From Salinicola halophyticus (GTDB lineage Bacteria; Pseudomonadota; Gammaproteobacteria; Pseudomonadales; Halomonadaceae), in the NCBI RefSeq assembly GCF_003206695.1, contig NZ_PZJN01000004.1:403687-467686 (forward strand): a DNA stretch of 64,000 nucleotides. The letters run 5' to 3'. The notes beneath the pieces were generated by a model. The model saw only the letters and a list, made by a program, of their open reading frames with translations. It was not told where the DNA came from and made no database searches. Each line of letters begins with the position of its first letter. The first letter of the stretch is position 1. Positions 16,454 through 26,240 of this stretch are shown here, piece after piece. A program made the position numbers and the translations under genes.

Positions 16454-17923
16454 TCACGACTGCGGCGGCCTGGGTCGCTGGCCGATGTCCTCGGCACCCA
16501 TGTCCTTATCGGCGTCGTCCATATTCAACGACACCGGGTTGCTGTCGAGCAGCCAACGGTTGGTGCCGCGAATCACGTCGAGGTTGAGCACGCCGGCCTG
16601 CTGGCGAAGCTGCAGCAGGTCGGTGACGTAGGTATAGCGGGCATCGGCATAGTCGGACATCGATTCGTAGAGCGACTGCTCGGCATCGAGCACGTCGACG
16701 ATATTCCGCGTACCCACCTCGTAGCCGGCACGAGTTGCTTCGACCGCACTACGGCTGGAGACGATCGCCTCACGCTGCGCCTCGACCGACTCGACGTCGT
16801 TACCTACCCGGGTAAACAGCGAGCGAACCTGCTGAGTCGTATAGCGACGCTGATCCTCGAAATCGTATTGCGTCGCTTCCAGCGTGTAGGTGTTCTCGCG
16901 CACCGACGCGCTGGTGGAACCGCCGGAATAGATCGGCAGATTGGCCTGTACGCCGACCTGCAGGTCTTCGCCATGGCCGCGGGTGTAATCATTGTCGCTA
17001 TCCGAATAGGAGTAATCCGCGAAAGCATCCAATGTCGGCAAATGGCCGGCCTGAGCGATATCCACACCCGATTTTGCCAGATCGACGGCCGCCTGCGCGT
17101 ACTGGATCGACGGGCTACTGGCCATCGCCATATCGACCCATTCGCCACGCCGGGCCGGAGTCGGCGGCTGGATCGGCAGATCGTCGTCCAGCCGTTCGAT
17201 GCTGTCGTACTGCCGTCCCGTCAGCCGCTCGAGCGTCTCGAAGCTGACCTGCAGATCGTTCTTGGCGGCAATACGTTGGGCACGCGCCGAATCGAAGGCG
17301 GCTTGCGCTTCGTTGACATCGGTAATCGCTACCAGGCCGACATTGAACTGCTCGTTGGCCTGTTCGCGCTGGCGCCCGATCGCTTTCTCCTGCGCCTGAC
17401 GCGCTTCCAGCACTTCCTTGGCGCGTAGCGTCTCGAAGTAGGCTTCGGAGACATCATAAAGCAGTTGTTGCTGATCGATCTCCAGCTGCAGGGCCTGCTG
17501 GCCTACCTGCTTCTTGCTCTGCTGGTACTGATACCAGTTGCTCGCGTCGAACAGTGCCTGAGTGACGTTGACGCCCGCGCTGGTGCCGTTATAGCTGTCA
17601 TCGGAGCGCGTACCGCTGATAGACCCACTGCCACTGCCGCCGCCACTGAACGTCGAGCTTTGTTCATCGAAGACCTTCTCGTGGTACACGCTTCCCGTTG
17701 CGCTGATCTGCGGCAGCAACGCGCCACGCGCCACGTCCTGGCCGGCTTCGGTGCTCTTGAACGTCGAGCGCGACGAGTTCAGCGTTGCCGAATGCGTCAG
17801 GGCATCCTGGGTGATGGTCAGTAGATCTGCTGCCTGGACCGCAGGGGCAAACGCCGCGACGACCAACAGCGATATGGCGTGTCGCAATTGAGAACGCGAC
17901 GGCAACGAGATGAGAGGCGACAT
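16454..17923 (-). CDS. tolC: TolC-family outer-membrane channel
   Basis: Outer-membrane efflux/secretion protein, 489 residues from ATG 17923 (AGGAAA upstream); the open frame runs further but lacks sense. A signal peptide (about 1-31, ending VQA) precedes the mature ADLLTITQDAL. Two related halves carry the helical-barrel pattern (SEAYFETLRAKEVLEARQAQ; NIVDVLDAEQSLYESMSDY) with GTRNIVDVLDAEQ typical of TolC. It would be the exit duct for tripartite pumps and type I secretion. The window holds a second TolC-like gene (lapE) inside the adhesin locus, so this one probably serves drug efflux or general export. It has its own terminator. Confidence 0.92.
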   Translation of the reverse strand: MSPLISLPSRSQLRHAISLLVVAAFAPAVQAADLLTITQDALTHSATLNSSRSTFKSTEAGQDVARGALLPQISATGSVYHEKVFDEQSSTFSGGGSGSGSISGTRSDDSYNGTSAGVNVTQALFDASNWYQYQQSKKQVGQQALQLEIDQQQLLYDVSEAYFETLRAKEVLEARQAQEKAIGRQREQANEQFNVGLVAITDVNEAQAAFDSARAQRIAAKNDLQVSFETLERLTGRQYDSIERLDDDLPIQPPTPARRGEWVDMAMASSPSIQYAQAAVDLAKSGVDIAQAGHLPTLDAFADYSYSDSDNDYTRGHGEDLQVGVQANLPIYSGGSTSASVRENTYTLEATQYDFEDQRRYTTQQVRSLFTRVGNDVESVEAQREAIVSSRSAVEATRAGYEVGTRNIVDVLDAEQSLYESMSDYADARYTYVTDLLQLRQQAGVLNLDVIRGTNRWLLDSNPVSLNMDDADKDMGAEDIGQRPRPPQS

Positions 17924-18101
17924 CGGGACATTTCCTATCGTTGAGCTCTGGCGATGATACCAAACCGACCGCGCGAGTCCTGCCGGCATGCGCAGGCAAT
18001 CGAGATTGCCGGGCATCGCCCAGAGACCCAATCATGGCTGTTTTTCTGGCGGACTCGAGACGCCGATGGTCATCGACGTCATCCGGATCACACAACAAAC
18101 G

Positions 18102-18135
18102 ACCGAGGCGTCGGCAAACTCGCTGACGCCTCGGT
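18102..18135 (-). terminator. Terminator after rpoS
   Basis: ACCGAGGCGTC and GACGCCTCGGT form an 11-bp stem with a 12-nt loop. On the minus strand it is followed by CGTTTGTTGTGTG, a fair U-rich tail, 97 bp after the rpoS stop. Confidence 0.75.
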
Positions 18136-18231
18136 TCGAGGTTTACATACAATGCCGCATGTATGCGATCGGATCAATAGCGGGACCGGCCTTCACCGGC
18201 ATTTGCGCATTTGTTGCTGTCCGATCACCTA

Positions 18232-19206
18232 CTACTCGAAGATCGAATCCATCGACAGGCCCTGCTTTTCCAGCATTCGGCGCAGCTTCTTGAGCGCCTC
18301 GACCTGGATCTGACGAACCCGCTCCCGGGTCAATCCGATCTCCTCGCCCACTTCCTCGAGCGTGGCGGCCTCATGCCCGCGCAGACCGAAACGGCGCAGC
18401 ACTACTTCGCGCTGCTTGTCGCTGAGTTCCACCAGCCATTCGTCGACGTGCTGCTTGACGTCGTCATCGACCAGATTGGACTCCGGGCCGTCCTCGTTTT
18501 CGTCGGCGATGGTGTCGATCAGCGGCTTGTCGCTCTCGGCCCCCATCGGATAATCGACCGAGGAAACGCGCTCGTTGAGCCCGAGCATCCGCTTGACGGT
18601 GCCCACCGGCTTGTCGAGAAATTCGGCGATCTCTTCAGCGGTTGCCTCGTGATCCAGCTTCTGGGTCAACTCACGCGCCGCGCGCAAATAGACGTTGAGC
18701 TCCTTGACCACATGAATCGGCAGACGGATCGTTCGCGTCTGATTCATCAATGCCCGCTCAATGGTCTGACGAATCCACCAGGTGGCGTAGGTCGAAAAGC
18801 GAAAACCGCGCTCCGGATCGAATTTCTCGACGGCACGGATCAATCCCAGATTGCCCTCTTCGATCAGATCCAGCAGCGACAGTCCACGGTTTAGATAACG
18901 TCGAGCGATCTTGACCACCAGCCGCAGATTGGATTCGATCATGCGTTGACGGCCCGCCGGATCTCCTTTCTGAGCGAGCCGGCCGTAATGTACTTCCTCT
19001 TCGGGTGTCAGCAGCGGCGAAAAACCGATCTCGTTAAGATAGATCTGCGTCGCGTCGAGGCTGTGGTGGTAGGAATTTTCTTCACGGTTCAACGCCTTCT
19101 CGAAAGCGCTTTCATCATCCTTGCGACCCGTGTCGTCGTTATCGACTTCTGTGGCATCGACACCTTCGAGCTCAACATCCTGAATTTCCCGTTCAAGCAT
19201 GCTCAT
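18232..19206 (-). CDS. rpoS: RNA polymerase sigma factor RpoS (sigma-38)
   Basis: Stationary-phase and stress sigma factor, 324 residues from ATG 19206; a second ATG two codons on is possible. The acidic N-terminus is followed by region 1.2 ([20 protein letters not shown]), region 2 ([20 protein letters not shown] and [19 protein letters not shown]), region 3 ([20 protein letters not shown]) and region 4 with the HTH ([20 protein letters not shown]). The downstream order nlpD-pcm-surE confirms identity. The main rpoS promoter in relatives lies inside nlpD, which would give a leader that spans the repeat-rich 461-bp gap here. Confidence 0.97.
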   Translation of the reverse strand: MSMLEREIQDVELEGVDATEVDNDDTGRKDDESAFEKALNREENSYHHSLDATQIYLNEIGFSPLLTPEEEVHYGRLAQKGDPAGRQRMIESNLRLVVKIARRYLNRGLSLLDLIEEGNLGLIRAVEKFDPERGFRFSTYATWWIRQTIERALMNQTRTIRLPIHVVKELNVYLRAARELTQKLDHEATAEEIAEFLDKPVGTVKRMLGLNERVSSVDYPMGAESDKPLIDTIADENEDGPESNLVDDDVKQHVDEWLVELSDKQREVVLRRFGLRGHEAATLEEVGEEIGLTRERVRQIQVEALKKLRRMLEKQGLSMDSIFE

Positions 19207-19314
19207 GTCCACTACCCCCAATCTTGGCTACCTGAGTACCTCGCCATGGCAATCCTGCCGTATGGCGACCGCGTATTCCTTGCAGTTTTAAACCTTCCTT
19301 AGTTATTGATATCG

Positions 19315-19378
19315 GCCCATCTATTGGCTGGCCATACTACTGACTGGCCCTAATACTGAATGTCCCTATTACTGGCTG
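19315..19378. repeat. Tandem repeat, 16-bp unit, 4 copies
   Basis: Units at 19315, 19331, 19347 and 19363 share the pattern GCCCTAATACTGACTG with several substitutions each. It lies in the rpoS-nlpD gap, about 110 bp before the rpoS start. Confidence 0.8.
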
Positions 19379-19482
19379 GTCCTGGCTGACTCTGTTATTG
19401 ATCGGCCCTGTCTCGGTCCGGCATCTCGGCCCGCCTCGAGCCACCGAACTCATGCCTCGCATGATCTTGGCTTCGAACCTCA

Positions 19483-19546
19483 ACCGTCTCGAATGGCACA
19501 GCCCTTGAATGACACAGCCCTTGAATGACACCGCCCTCGAACCGCG
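19483..19546. repeat. Tandem repeat, 16-bp unit, about 4 copies
   Basis: Two identical units CAGCCCTTGAATGACA at 19499 and 19515 are flanked by degenerate copies at 19483 and 19531. This is the second array in the same rpoS-nlpD gap, with a different unit sequence. The rest of 19207-19667 shows no convincing gene. Confidence 0.8.
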
Positions 19547-19667
19547 CTCGACGCCTTCCCGATAGGGAACTACGTCAAGTGCAGGGAATCGGATGCGTGC
19601 CATTCAGTGTGAGTTCAGCAGGCGACTCGCCAGGAGTCGCCAGCCATCCATGGCGCCGATGTCGTGA

Positions 19668-20828
19668 TCAGCGCGCAGGCAGGTATTTGAGTGGGTCCTG
19701 AGGTTGTCCGTTCACGCGAACCTCGAAATGTAGCTCGACCTGGTCAGCATCCGTCTGGCCCATGGTGGCTATCGTCTCTCCGGTCTCGACGACATCGTTT
19801 TCCTTAACCTTCAACGAGTCGTTGTGCGCGTAGGCGCTCAAGAAGCGATCATTGTGCTTGAGGATGATGAGGTTGCCATATCCCCGCACACCGTCGCCGG
19901 CATACACCACAATCCCTGGCCCAGCCGCTTTAACAGGTTGCCCCTTTTGCCCGGCAATATCAATGCCGGGGGTTATGTTCGAATCTCCATCGAACTTACC
20001 CACCACCTGTCCACTCGTCGGCCACTGCCACGGCACGTTCTCGACCGGTTTGTAGGTTCTGTCGGAACGGTCCGGTGCTCCGCTGGGCTCGCCCGCCACC
20101 TCCGTGCCTGCGTCGTTGCCGGCAGCCGTTTTCGTGCTTCCCCGATTGATGGAAGCAGAAGAAGATGACGAACCGGTGTCAGCCGGCACAGCGGCAGAAG
20201 ATTGCTGTGATCGACCACTCTGAGAAGCGCCGGCATTGCCGCCCGCGCTCGCCGCCGACGAACCTTGCTGAGAGGCGTTTTGGGACCCATTTTGCGCGAC
20301 GGTTCGAGATTGGCCTTGGGAATCTCCTTGGCCACCTCCATTGGAACCGGTCGGCGGCGAAGACGATGCGACATTCGTTGCCTGACCGCTACTCGACGTC
20401 CCGCCCGAGCTGGGCGTCTCGCCATCCGAAGGCAACAGCCAGGAGGGATTGTCGCCCTCCGCCGCTGCGGATTGCGTCGAACCCGAGGCATCGAGCCCGG
20501 TTGCGGTCACGCCGCCACTGCTGGCCACCGTCTGCGCATTGCTGACACTGGCACCTGATTTCAGCTTCAACTGTTGCCCCGGTTCCAGACGATAAGGGGG
20601 CGAAATGCCGTTGAGCTGGGCCAGATCGCGGAAATCCACTCGATTCTGCCAGGCGATGCCGTAAATGGTGTCTCCGCCTTTGACCGTATAGGTCGAATTC
20701 GTCTCGCTGTTGCGGCTGACGGAAAGATCCTGCACCTGAGGCCGGCCGCTCGATGTCGTGCAGGCATTGAGCCCGATGACGACGACGGGGAGGAGCCCCA
20801 GTAACAGTGCAGTACGACGCTTACTCAT
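19668..20828 (-). CDS. nlpD: NlpD lipoprotein, amidase activator
   Basis: Outer-membrane lipoprotein of 386 residues with a lipobox LNAC (C23). A LysM domain follows (YTVKGGDTIYGIAWQNRVDF, about 47-92), then a low-complexity Ser/Gly/Gln linker of about 170 residues and a C-terminal LytM domain (about 270-386). The LytM metal site is degenerate: GIDIAGQKG lacks the usual histidine and VELHFEVR keeps only one of the HxH histidines. This fits a non-enzymatic activator of a cell-separation amidase (AmiC in E. coli). The linker is longer than in E. coli. It is directly upstream of rpoS and should contain its promoter. Confidence 0.94.
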   Translation of the reverse strand: MSKRRTALLLGLLPVVVIGLNACTTSSGRPQVQDLSVSRNSETNSTYTVKGGDTIYGIAWQNRVDFRDLAQLNGISPPYRLEPGQQLKLKSGASVSNAQTVASSGGVTATGLDASGSTQSAAAEGDNPSWLLPSDGETPSSGGTSSSGQATNVASSSPPTGSNGGGQGDSQGQSRTVAQNGSQNASQQGSSAASAGGNAGASQSGRSQQSSAAVPADTGSSSSSASINRGSTKTAAGNDAGTEVAGEPSGAPDRSDRTYKPVENVPWQWPTSGQVVGKFDGDSNITPGIDIAGQKGQPVKAAGPGIVVYAGDGVRGYGNLIILKHNDRFLSAYAHNDSLKVKENDVVETGETIATMGQTDADQVELHFEVRVNGQPQDPLKYLPAR

Positions 20829-20847
20829 AGAAAAATTCCTTTTTCGT

Positions 20848-20886
20848 CACGAAAAGCCGAGAGTGCCCACGAAAAAATCGAGAGTG
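20848..20886. repeat. Two-copy direct repeat, about 20 bp
   Basis: CACGAAAAGCCGAGAGTG (20848-20865) and CACGAAAAAATCGAGAGTG (20868-20886) stand side by side in the 72-bp gap between popT and nlpD. Confidence 0.75.
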
Positions 20887-20900
20887 ATTGGCGAGACGCC

Positions 20901-21821
20901 TCATGTCGCGGCCTCCTTGCGCTCTCCCAGACACATTACCACCACGACGCCGAAGACGATCAACGCCGTCGCCACGATCCACTGAGAGGGCTGCCCGGTG
21001 ATCGCGGCGTAATCCGACGGCGCCAGATACTGGTAGGCCAAGGCTATTTGCTGGCCGTCGCCGGCCATCCGGTAACTGGCGATCTGGCGCCAAGGCCATA
21101 GTTGAGGCAGCGAACCCAGAATAAAACCGACGATCGCCATCAGGGTGATCGCGTGATAACGCCGCAACAGCCACGACAGGAGTCGGGAAAAGGTGAAAAG
21201 GCCCAGTAGACAGCCCGCACCGAAGATCGCGATCAGTCCGAGATCGAAGCTCTTGATACCGTTCATCACCGTGCCGTAGAGCCCCATGACCAGCAGCAGG
21301 AAGCTGCCCGATACCCCCGGCAGCAGCATCGCGCTGATTGCGATGGCCCCGGCCACGAACAAGGTCGCACTACCTGCCTGGCTCATGTCGGGCAACAGAT
21401 GCGGCAGGAATGCCGCCACCAGCAGCCCCAGCAGCACCGGTAGCAGATAGCGCCAGCGCCAGTGGCCCACCTGGCGCACCACCACCCAGGCCGAGGCCAA
21501 CACCAGTCCGAAGAAGAAAGCGTTGAGCAAGAGCTCATGATGCGCCATCAACCAAGTCACCAGATGCGCGACCGTCACAAGACTGATGAGGATTCCCAGC
21601 ACCAGCGGAATCAAAAAACGCAGATTGAGATGACTGACCAATCCGGCTAAGCCCTGCTGACGCCAGACGCCGAAAGCGCCCGGCCCGAAACGTTTGATGG
21701 TCTCGATCAGCTCCTCGTAGATACCCACGATCAAGGCGATGGTGCCACCCGAGACCCCTGGTACAGCATCCGCCGCACCCATGCCCATGCCTTTCAATAC
21801 GGTCGACGCAATGCGCTTCAA
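20901..21821 (-). CDS. popT: DUF368 polyprenyl-phosphate transporter (PopT-like)
   Basis: Polytopic inner-membrane protein of 306 residues in the DUF368 family, whose members (PopT) return undecaprenyl phosphate across the membrane for reuse in cell-wall synthesis. The N-terminal motif AADAVPGVSGGTIALIVGIY and its internal echo MLLPGVSGSFLLLVMGLYG mark the inverted repeat of the fold. About eight hydrophobic segments are visible. The start overlaps the pcm stop by four bases (ATGA), so it is part of the surE-pcm-nlpD transcript, a known place for DUF368 in marine gammaproteobacteria. Confidence 0.9.
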   Translation of the reverse strand: MKRIASTVLKGMGMGAADAVPGVSGGTIALIVGIYEELIETIKRFGPGAFGVWRQQGLAGLVSHLNLRFLIPLVLGILISLVTVAHLVTWLMAHHELLLNAFFFGLVLASAWVVVRQVGHWRWRYLLPVLLGLLVAAFLPHLLPDMSQAGSATLFVAGAIAISAMLLPGVSGSFLLLVMGLYGTVMNGIKSFDLGLIAIFGAGCLLGLFTFSRLLSWLLRRYHAITLMAIVGFILGSLPQLWPWRQIASYRMAGDGQQIALAYQYLAPSDYAAITGQPSQWIVATALIVFGVVVVMCLGERKEAAT

Positions 21822-22453
21822 CGGATGACTCCCTCAAGCAATGGTACGAAACGCACCTCTTCGAGACGCTGATGATCGAATACCGGCCCGCGCCGGCGAA
21901 CTCGGGTCAGCCACTGGCGGCCCTCGCTATCCGCCAGCGGCGCGATCAGTACGCCGCCGTCGCGCAGCTGAGACAGCAGCGGCGGTGGCAGCTCACTGGC
22001 GCAGGCCGTCAACAGGATGACATCGAACGGCGCTGCCTGGGGCCAGCCCATGGCGCCATCGGCATGGCGCAGGTTGACGTTGTGCGCGCCGAGTCGAACG
22101 AGACGTTGGCGGGCCCGGGACTGCAACGCCGCAATGCGTTCGACGCTCCAGACGCTCTTGACCAGACGCGACAGAATCAGCGTCTGGTAGCCAGATCCGG
22201 TGCCGATCTCCAGCACCCGCTGCGGCTCGGCCAGCGCCACCAGCTCGCTCATTCGGGCCACGATCCAGGGTTGAGACAGCGTCTGCCCCAGTCCCAGCGG
22301 CAACGAAGTGTCTTCGTAGGCACGATGCGCCAGCGCCTCGTCCAGAAACAGATGCCGCGGCTCCGCTGCCAGCACCTCCAGCACCCGGGCATGACGAATC
22401 CCCCCAGCCGCCAGACGTTCGACCATGCGATTGCGCGTTCGTTGCGACGTCAT
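21818..22453 (-). CDS. pcm: Protein-L-isoaspartate O-methyltransferase
   Basis: SAM-dependent repair enzyme, 211 residues, which methylates isoaspartyl residues in aged proteins. The SAM loop is VLEIGTGSGYQTLILSRL, preceded by the family motif LGLGQTLSQPWIVARM. The C-terminus RFVPLLEGVIR is typical. ATG 22453 gives the E. coli-like length and N-terminus (MTSQRTRNRM); the frame runs upstream into surE but no sensible homology is seen there. No strong ribosome site precedes it, so translation may be coupled to surE, whose stop lies 19 bp upstream. Confidence 0.94.
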   Translation of the reverse strand: MTSQRTRNRMVERLAAGGIRHARVLEVLAAEPRHLFLDEALAHRAYEDTSLPLGLGQTLSQPWIVARMSELVALAEPQRVLEIGTGSGYQTLILSRLVKSVWSVERIAALQSRARQRLVRLGAHNVNLRHADGAMGWPQAAPFDVILLTACASELPPPLLSQLRDGGVLIAPLADSEGRQWLTRVRRRGPVFDHQRLEEVRFVPLLEGVIR

Positions 22454-22472
22454 GCCGACGCCGTTCAATTCC

Positions 22473-23225
22473 TCAGACGTGTGACAGTCCATCCAGCCAG
22501 CCCTGTACATCGTTCAGCGTCTCGTGACGGGTCAGATCGGTATGCAGCGGCGTGATCGAGACGAAACCGGCCTCGATGGCCGCGAAATCGGTATCCGGAC
22601 CATCGTCGGCATTTTCCGACACCGCGGCGATCCAGTAGCGGTCGCGCCCGCGCGGATCCTTGACGTGGATCGGCTGCGACGCCGGACCGCGATACCCCAG
22701 GCGAGTCACCCGGAATCCGCGAATTTCGCTCCAGGGAAGATCCGGCACGTTGACGTTGAGCAGACTGCGCGGCGGCAGCGACAGGTTTTCCGCCGCGCCC
22801 ACCAGGCTGGCCGCGACGCGCCCGGCGGTGTCGAAGTGACGTTGACCGCAAAGGGAAATCGCGATTGCCGCCATGCCCAGATTGCGCCCTTCCATGGCTG
22901 CCGCCACCGTGCCGGAATAGAGCACGTCGTCACCCAGGTTGCCGCCGTGATTGATGCCGGAGATCACCAGGTCGGGCTTCTCTTCCCATACCCCGTTGAC
23001 GCCGAGATAGACACAGTCCGCCGGCGTGCCGTCGACGCTGTAGAAACCGTCGTCGAGCGACGTCAACGCCAATGGCCGCGTCAGCGTCAGCGAGTTGCTG
23101 GCGCCGCTCATGTCGCGATCCGGTGCCACCACCCGCAGTCGGGTGTGGCCTTCAAGAGCTTGAGCCAACGCTCTCAACCCCGGGGCATGAACACCGTCGT
23201 CGTTGGACAACAACAGTCTGCGCAT
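22473..23225 (-). CDS. surE: 5'/3'-nucleotidase SurE
   Basis: Stationary-phase nucleotidase, 250 residues. The metal site residues are in [13 protein letters not shown] (D8, D9) and in [21 protein letters not shown], with [13 protein letters not shown] between them. It removes phosphate from nucleoside monophosphates and short polyphosphates. Position between truD and pcm is the standard gammaproteobacterial order. The 140-bp gap to truD upstream holds a 13-bp tandem array. Confidence 0.96.
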   Translation of the reverse strand: MRRLLLSNDDGVHAPGLRALAQALEGHTRLRVVAPDRDMSGASNSLTLTRPLALTSLDDGFYSVDGTPADCVYLGVNGVWEEKPDLVISGINHGGNLGDDVLYSGTVAAAMEGRNLGMAAIAISLCGQRHFDTAGRVAASLVGAAENLSLPPRSLLNVNVPDLPWSEIRGFRVTRLGYRGPASQPIHVKDPRGRDRYWIAAVSENADDGPDTDFAAIEAGFVSITPLHTDLTRHETLNDVQGWLDGLSHV

Positions 23226-23287
23226 CTCCTATCCTCCTGATTGATCGTCAATGCGGCTTGTCCCGATCCAGACGACTGCCTCGAATC

Positions 23288-23365
23288 GACAGCTTTGGAT
23301 GACAGTCCTGGACGACAGCTCTGAACCCCAGTCCTGGACGACAGCCTTGAACAACAGCCCTGCCA
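23288..23365. repeat. Tandem repeat, 13-bp unit, about 6 copies
   Basis: Units start every 13 bp from 23288 (23301, 23314, 23327, 23340, 23353) with consensus GACAGTCCTGGAC, alternating with GACAGCCTTGAAC. It fills most of the gap between the truD stop and the surE start. Confidence 0.88.
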
Positions 23366-24448
23366 TCAGATCAGCGTCGAATGCCGAAACAGCTCCCGCA
23401 GCACCGAGGTAGCAAACGCCCCTCGCGGCAGGGTAAATGAGAGCCACACCGAATCGTCCTGCGGGGTCCAGTCAGCGTCCTTGAGACGCAGTCGTAGCGG
23501 TCGCCTGTCATGACGCACGCCGGCTTGCACCAGCCCCTCGCTCAGCTCGGCAAAATCCGCCGCGATCGCCGTTTCTCGCTCGGCGACCTGGGCGGCGCTC
23601 TCCAGGCGCCCATCGCCCCAAAGCGGCCCGGTGGGATGTAGATCGCCGGCCTCGGCCCTGGCCAATAGGTCCTGATCGACTGTCGCGCTCGCGAAACGGC
23701 TGGCTGTGCCTTCCAGATTCAGCACATCGCCGGGCTGCGGAACGCACCAAGTGCCATCGGCGACACGAGCCGACAACACCGCATTGAAAAGATAGCTGCG
23801 CGCGGTAGAAAGCAGTAGCCCCTGGGGATCCTGGCGCTTGCGCCAGCCGCGAGCCAGCAGTTGCCGGGCGCGATGCAGGTTGCGGCCCTCGGGGCCGAAG
23901 CGCTGGGGGCCGAAATAATTGGGCACGCCGCCGCTCACCAATCGATGCCAGCGTTCACGCGTGGCACCTGACACGGCCGCCTCGCCGCTGATCCTTAAAT
24001 GGAAGCGGTTGGCCCGGTGGACGCCACGTTTCAGTTTGCGCGGATGACGCACCGCTTCCAGGCAGGTCACGCCGCGCTCGGCCAGCCCGGCATCCCAATC
24101 GGCCGGCGGCTCGCGACCGGGCAAGGCCAGCGAGAACCATTGTCGCGTCACCGCATTGCGGTCCTTGAGGCCGCTATACCCCACATCCCGCACCGGAATA
24201 TCGACCGCCCGCGCAAGCAGCCGCGCCAGATCCGGCGTGGTCAATCCGCGTTTTTCCAGCCACAGCCACCAGTGTTCGCCCTGCCCTTCCGGCGCGAAAT
24301 CGAACTGCTCCTCGACCTGGAAGTCCTCCGCGCTTTGACGGTACTCCCCGGCAGCAGCCGGCAGGCCCGCGGCATGGTGCCAGTTCGGAGGCCAGTATTC
24401 CGTCGATGGCGGTATCGGCTCGTTCGAGGGAGGCTCGCGCTCACTCAT
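23366..24448 (-). CDS. truD: tRNA pseudouridine(13) synthase TruD
   Basis: Converts U13 of tRNA-Glu to pseudouridine; 360 residues, usual length. The catalytic aspartate is in [17 protein letters not shown], and the second family motif [13 protein letters not shown] is present. The N-terminus carries a proline-rich extension of about 20 residues ([16 protein letters not shown]). Start ATG 24448 overlaps the ispF stop as ATGA, so translation is coupled to ispF. Confidence 0.96.
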   Translation of the reverse strand: MSEREPPSNEPIPPSTEYWPPNWHHAAGLPAAAGEYRQSAEDFQVEEQFDFAPEGQGEHWWLWLEKRGLTTPDLARLLARAVDIPVRDVGYSGLKDRNAVTRQWFSLALPGREPPADWDAGLAERGVTCLEAVRHPRKLKRGVHRANRFHLRISGEAAVSGATRERWHRLVSGGVPNYFGPQRFGPEGRNLHRARQLLARGWRKRQDPQGLLLSTARSYLFNAVLSARVADGTWCVPQPGDVLNLEGTASRFASATVDQDLLARAEAGDLHPTGPLWGDGRLESAAQVAERETAIAADFAELSEGLVQAGVRHDRRPLRLRLKDADWTPQDDSVWLSFTLPRGAFATSVLRELFRHSTLI

Positions 24449-24948
24449 TCAACCGCCGCCACTGAGGAGCCGCCGCTGATAAGTAATACGACCGCCTCGG
24501 CGGCAATGCCTTCGCCGCGTCCGGTAAAGCCGAGCCGTTCGGTCGTCGTCGCCTTGACGTTGACCGCGCCCAGCTCGACACCGATATCGGCGGCGATCGT
24601 CTCGCGCATGTGCGGAATCGACTCGGCCATGCGCGGCGCCTGCGCCATCAACGTGGCATCGAGATTGCCGATCCGATAGCCGGCATCGTTCACCAGTCCC
24701 ACGACGTGGCGCAGCAGCGCCCGGCTGTCCGCCCCTTTCCAGGCCGGATCGGTATCCGGGAAATGACGGCCGATGTCGCCCAGTGCGCAGGCGCCCAGCA
24801 GCGCGTCACTGACCGCGTGCAACAGCACGTCGCCGTCGGAATGCGCGACGAAGCCATGCTCGAACGGCAGCCGGACGCCGCCGATCATCAGATGATCGCC
24901 CTCGCCGAAACGGTGGACATCGAAACCGTGACCGATTCTGAAACTCAT
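24445..24948 (-). CDS. ispF: 2-C-methyl-D-erythritol 2,4-cyclodiphosphate synthase
   Basis: MEP-pathway enzyme of 167 residues, forming the cyclic diphosphate from CDP-ME 2-phosphate. The zinc ligands are in [10 protein letters not shown] and [18 protein letters not shown]. The substrate loop [12 protein letters not shown] follows. Overlaps ispD upstream and truD downstream by four bases each. IspD and IspF are separate proteins here, not fused. Confidence 0.97.
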   Translation of the reverse strand: MSFRIGHGFDVHRFGEGDHLMIGGVRLPFEHGFVAHSDGDVLLHAVSDALLGACALGDIGRHFPDTDPAWKGADSRALLRHVVGLVNDAGYRIGNLDATLMAQAPRMAESIPHMRETIAADIGVELGAVNVKATTTERLGFTGRGEGIAAEAVVLLISGGSSVAAVE

Positions 24949-25694
24949 GCTTCGACTCCTTGACCGGTAGCGGTCGACGCCGACTCTGCCGCCGGTTCCG
25001 ACGCTGACTCTGTCTGGACCGCGAGAATCCGTGCCGCCATGGCGAGATCCTCGGGATGAGTAATCTTGAGATTGTCGCGACTGCCCGTCACCAGCCGAGG
25101 CGAAAGCCCCATGGCCTCGATCGCCGAGGCTTCGTCGGTCACTGCCATGCCGGTAGCCAACGCCGCATCGAGTGCCTGGCGCAGCAGATCGAAGCGGAAA
25201 ACCTGAGGCGTCAGCGCGTGCCAGAGACCTTCACGGGGCTCGGTATGGCTGACGCGGCCACGCTCGTCCGCACGCTTCATGGTGTCGGCGGCCGGTGTCG
25301 CCAGCAGTGCGCCGATCGCCTCGTCCTCGAGCGCAGCGCGCAGGGCCTGCAGATCTTCGATCCTGACGCAGGGTCGTGCCGCATCGTGCACCAGCACCCA
25401 GTCATCTGCAGCCGCCTGTTCCTCCAGTGTCGCCAACGCCCGGGCTACCGTGTCGGCGCGCTCATCGCCACCACCGACACGCAGCCAATCCTCGAAGGGC
25501 ACATCCCGGGGGTCGAAACGGTCGTCGTCGGGATCGAGGCAGAGCCGCAGGACGGCGTCGGGGAAGGCCTGGTGCAGGCGCTCGAGCGTGCGTGCCAGCA
25601 CGCTTCTGCCCTGCAAAGAGAGATACTGTTTGGGCCGGTCGGCCTGCATGCGCTGGCCACGGCCGGCGGCGGGTACGATCAACCACAGGGTCAT
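24945..25694 (-). CDS. ispD: 2-C-methyl-D-erythritol 4-phosphate cytidylyltransferase
   Basis: MEP-pathway enzyme, 249 residues, transferring CMP to methylerythritol phosphate. The glycine-rich nucleotide loop is [19 protein letters not shown], and [11 protein letters not shown] is the second motif. A short Ala/Ser-rich tail (about 15 residues) extends past the usual end. Coupled by ATGA overlaps to ftsB and ispF. Confidence 0.96.
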   Translation of the reverse strand: MTLWLIVPAAGRGQRMQADRPKQYLSLQGRSVLARTLERLHQAFPDAVLRLCLDPDDDRFDPRDVPFEDWLRVGGGDERADTVARALATLEEQAAADDWVLVHDAARPCVRIEDLQALRAALEDEAIGALLATPAADTMKRADERGRVSHTEPREGLWHALTPQVFRFDLLRQALDAALATGMAVTDEASAIEAMGLSPRLVTGSRDNLKITHPEDLAMAARILAVQTESASEPAAESASTATGQGVEA

Positions 25695-26014
25695 CGCTGC
25701 ACTACCCCCGTACTGGCGGCCGGGCCATCCTTGGGATCAGCAACACCGGGCACCCAGAAGAACTGTTCGTCCTGGCGAACCATGCCGATGTCACTGCGTG
25801 CCCGCTCCTCGATGGCATCGAGACCGTTCTTGAGATCGACGACCTCGGCTGCGAGCCGGTCATTGCGGGCCTGAAGCGTGTCGGTATCACCTTCGAGAGC
25901 GTCGGCGCGCGCCTGGATGTCGTTGAATTCCCGAATACCGCCCTCGCCGAACCACAGCCGATACTGCATCAGCCCCAGCATGACAACCAATACCACAATG
26001 ACCCATTTCCACAT
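25691..26014 (-). CDS. ftsB: Cell division protein FtsB
   Basis: Bitopic division protein of 107 residues from ATG 26014. It has an N-terminal membrane helix (about 3-20, WVIVVLVVMLGLMQYRLWF), then a coiled coil (about 28-70, RADALEGDTDTLQARNDRL), and the conserved ARSDIGMVRQDEQFF. It joins FtsL and FtsQ in the divisome. The open frame reaches further upstream, but MWKW gives the family start. First gene of the ftsB-ispD-ispF-truD-surE-pcm-popT-nlpD-rpoS series; eno, its common upstream neighbour, is absent. Confidence 0.95.
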   Translation of the reverse strand: MWKWVIVVLVVMLGLMQYRLWFGEGGIREFNDIQARADALEGDTDTLQARNDRLAAEVVDLKNGLDAIEERARSDIGMVRQDEQFFWVPGVADPKDGPAASTGVVQR

Positions 26015-26240
26015 CGCCAAGGCTTCCGATCGGCACGATTCGTTCGTACGGTTGATTTCGCGCGGTTCAATTGACGCCATTCGTCTAGAACGGTCCGCTT
26101 CGAACCCGTCGTCGCGGGCACTGCGCCCTAGGCAGGGCAAAGCCGGCCGCTGTCGGCGCGCGGGCCATTATGCCATCATCGCCGCATGCGGCCCACCGCC
26201 ACGACCGAATCCGGATCGAACACTCAGGTATCAACTGGCC

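Noticed and set aside
19337..19603. 88-codon frame in the rpoS-nlpD gap
   Set aside because: It spans one array fully and most of the other and shows no family resemblance; likely chance.
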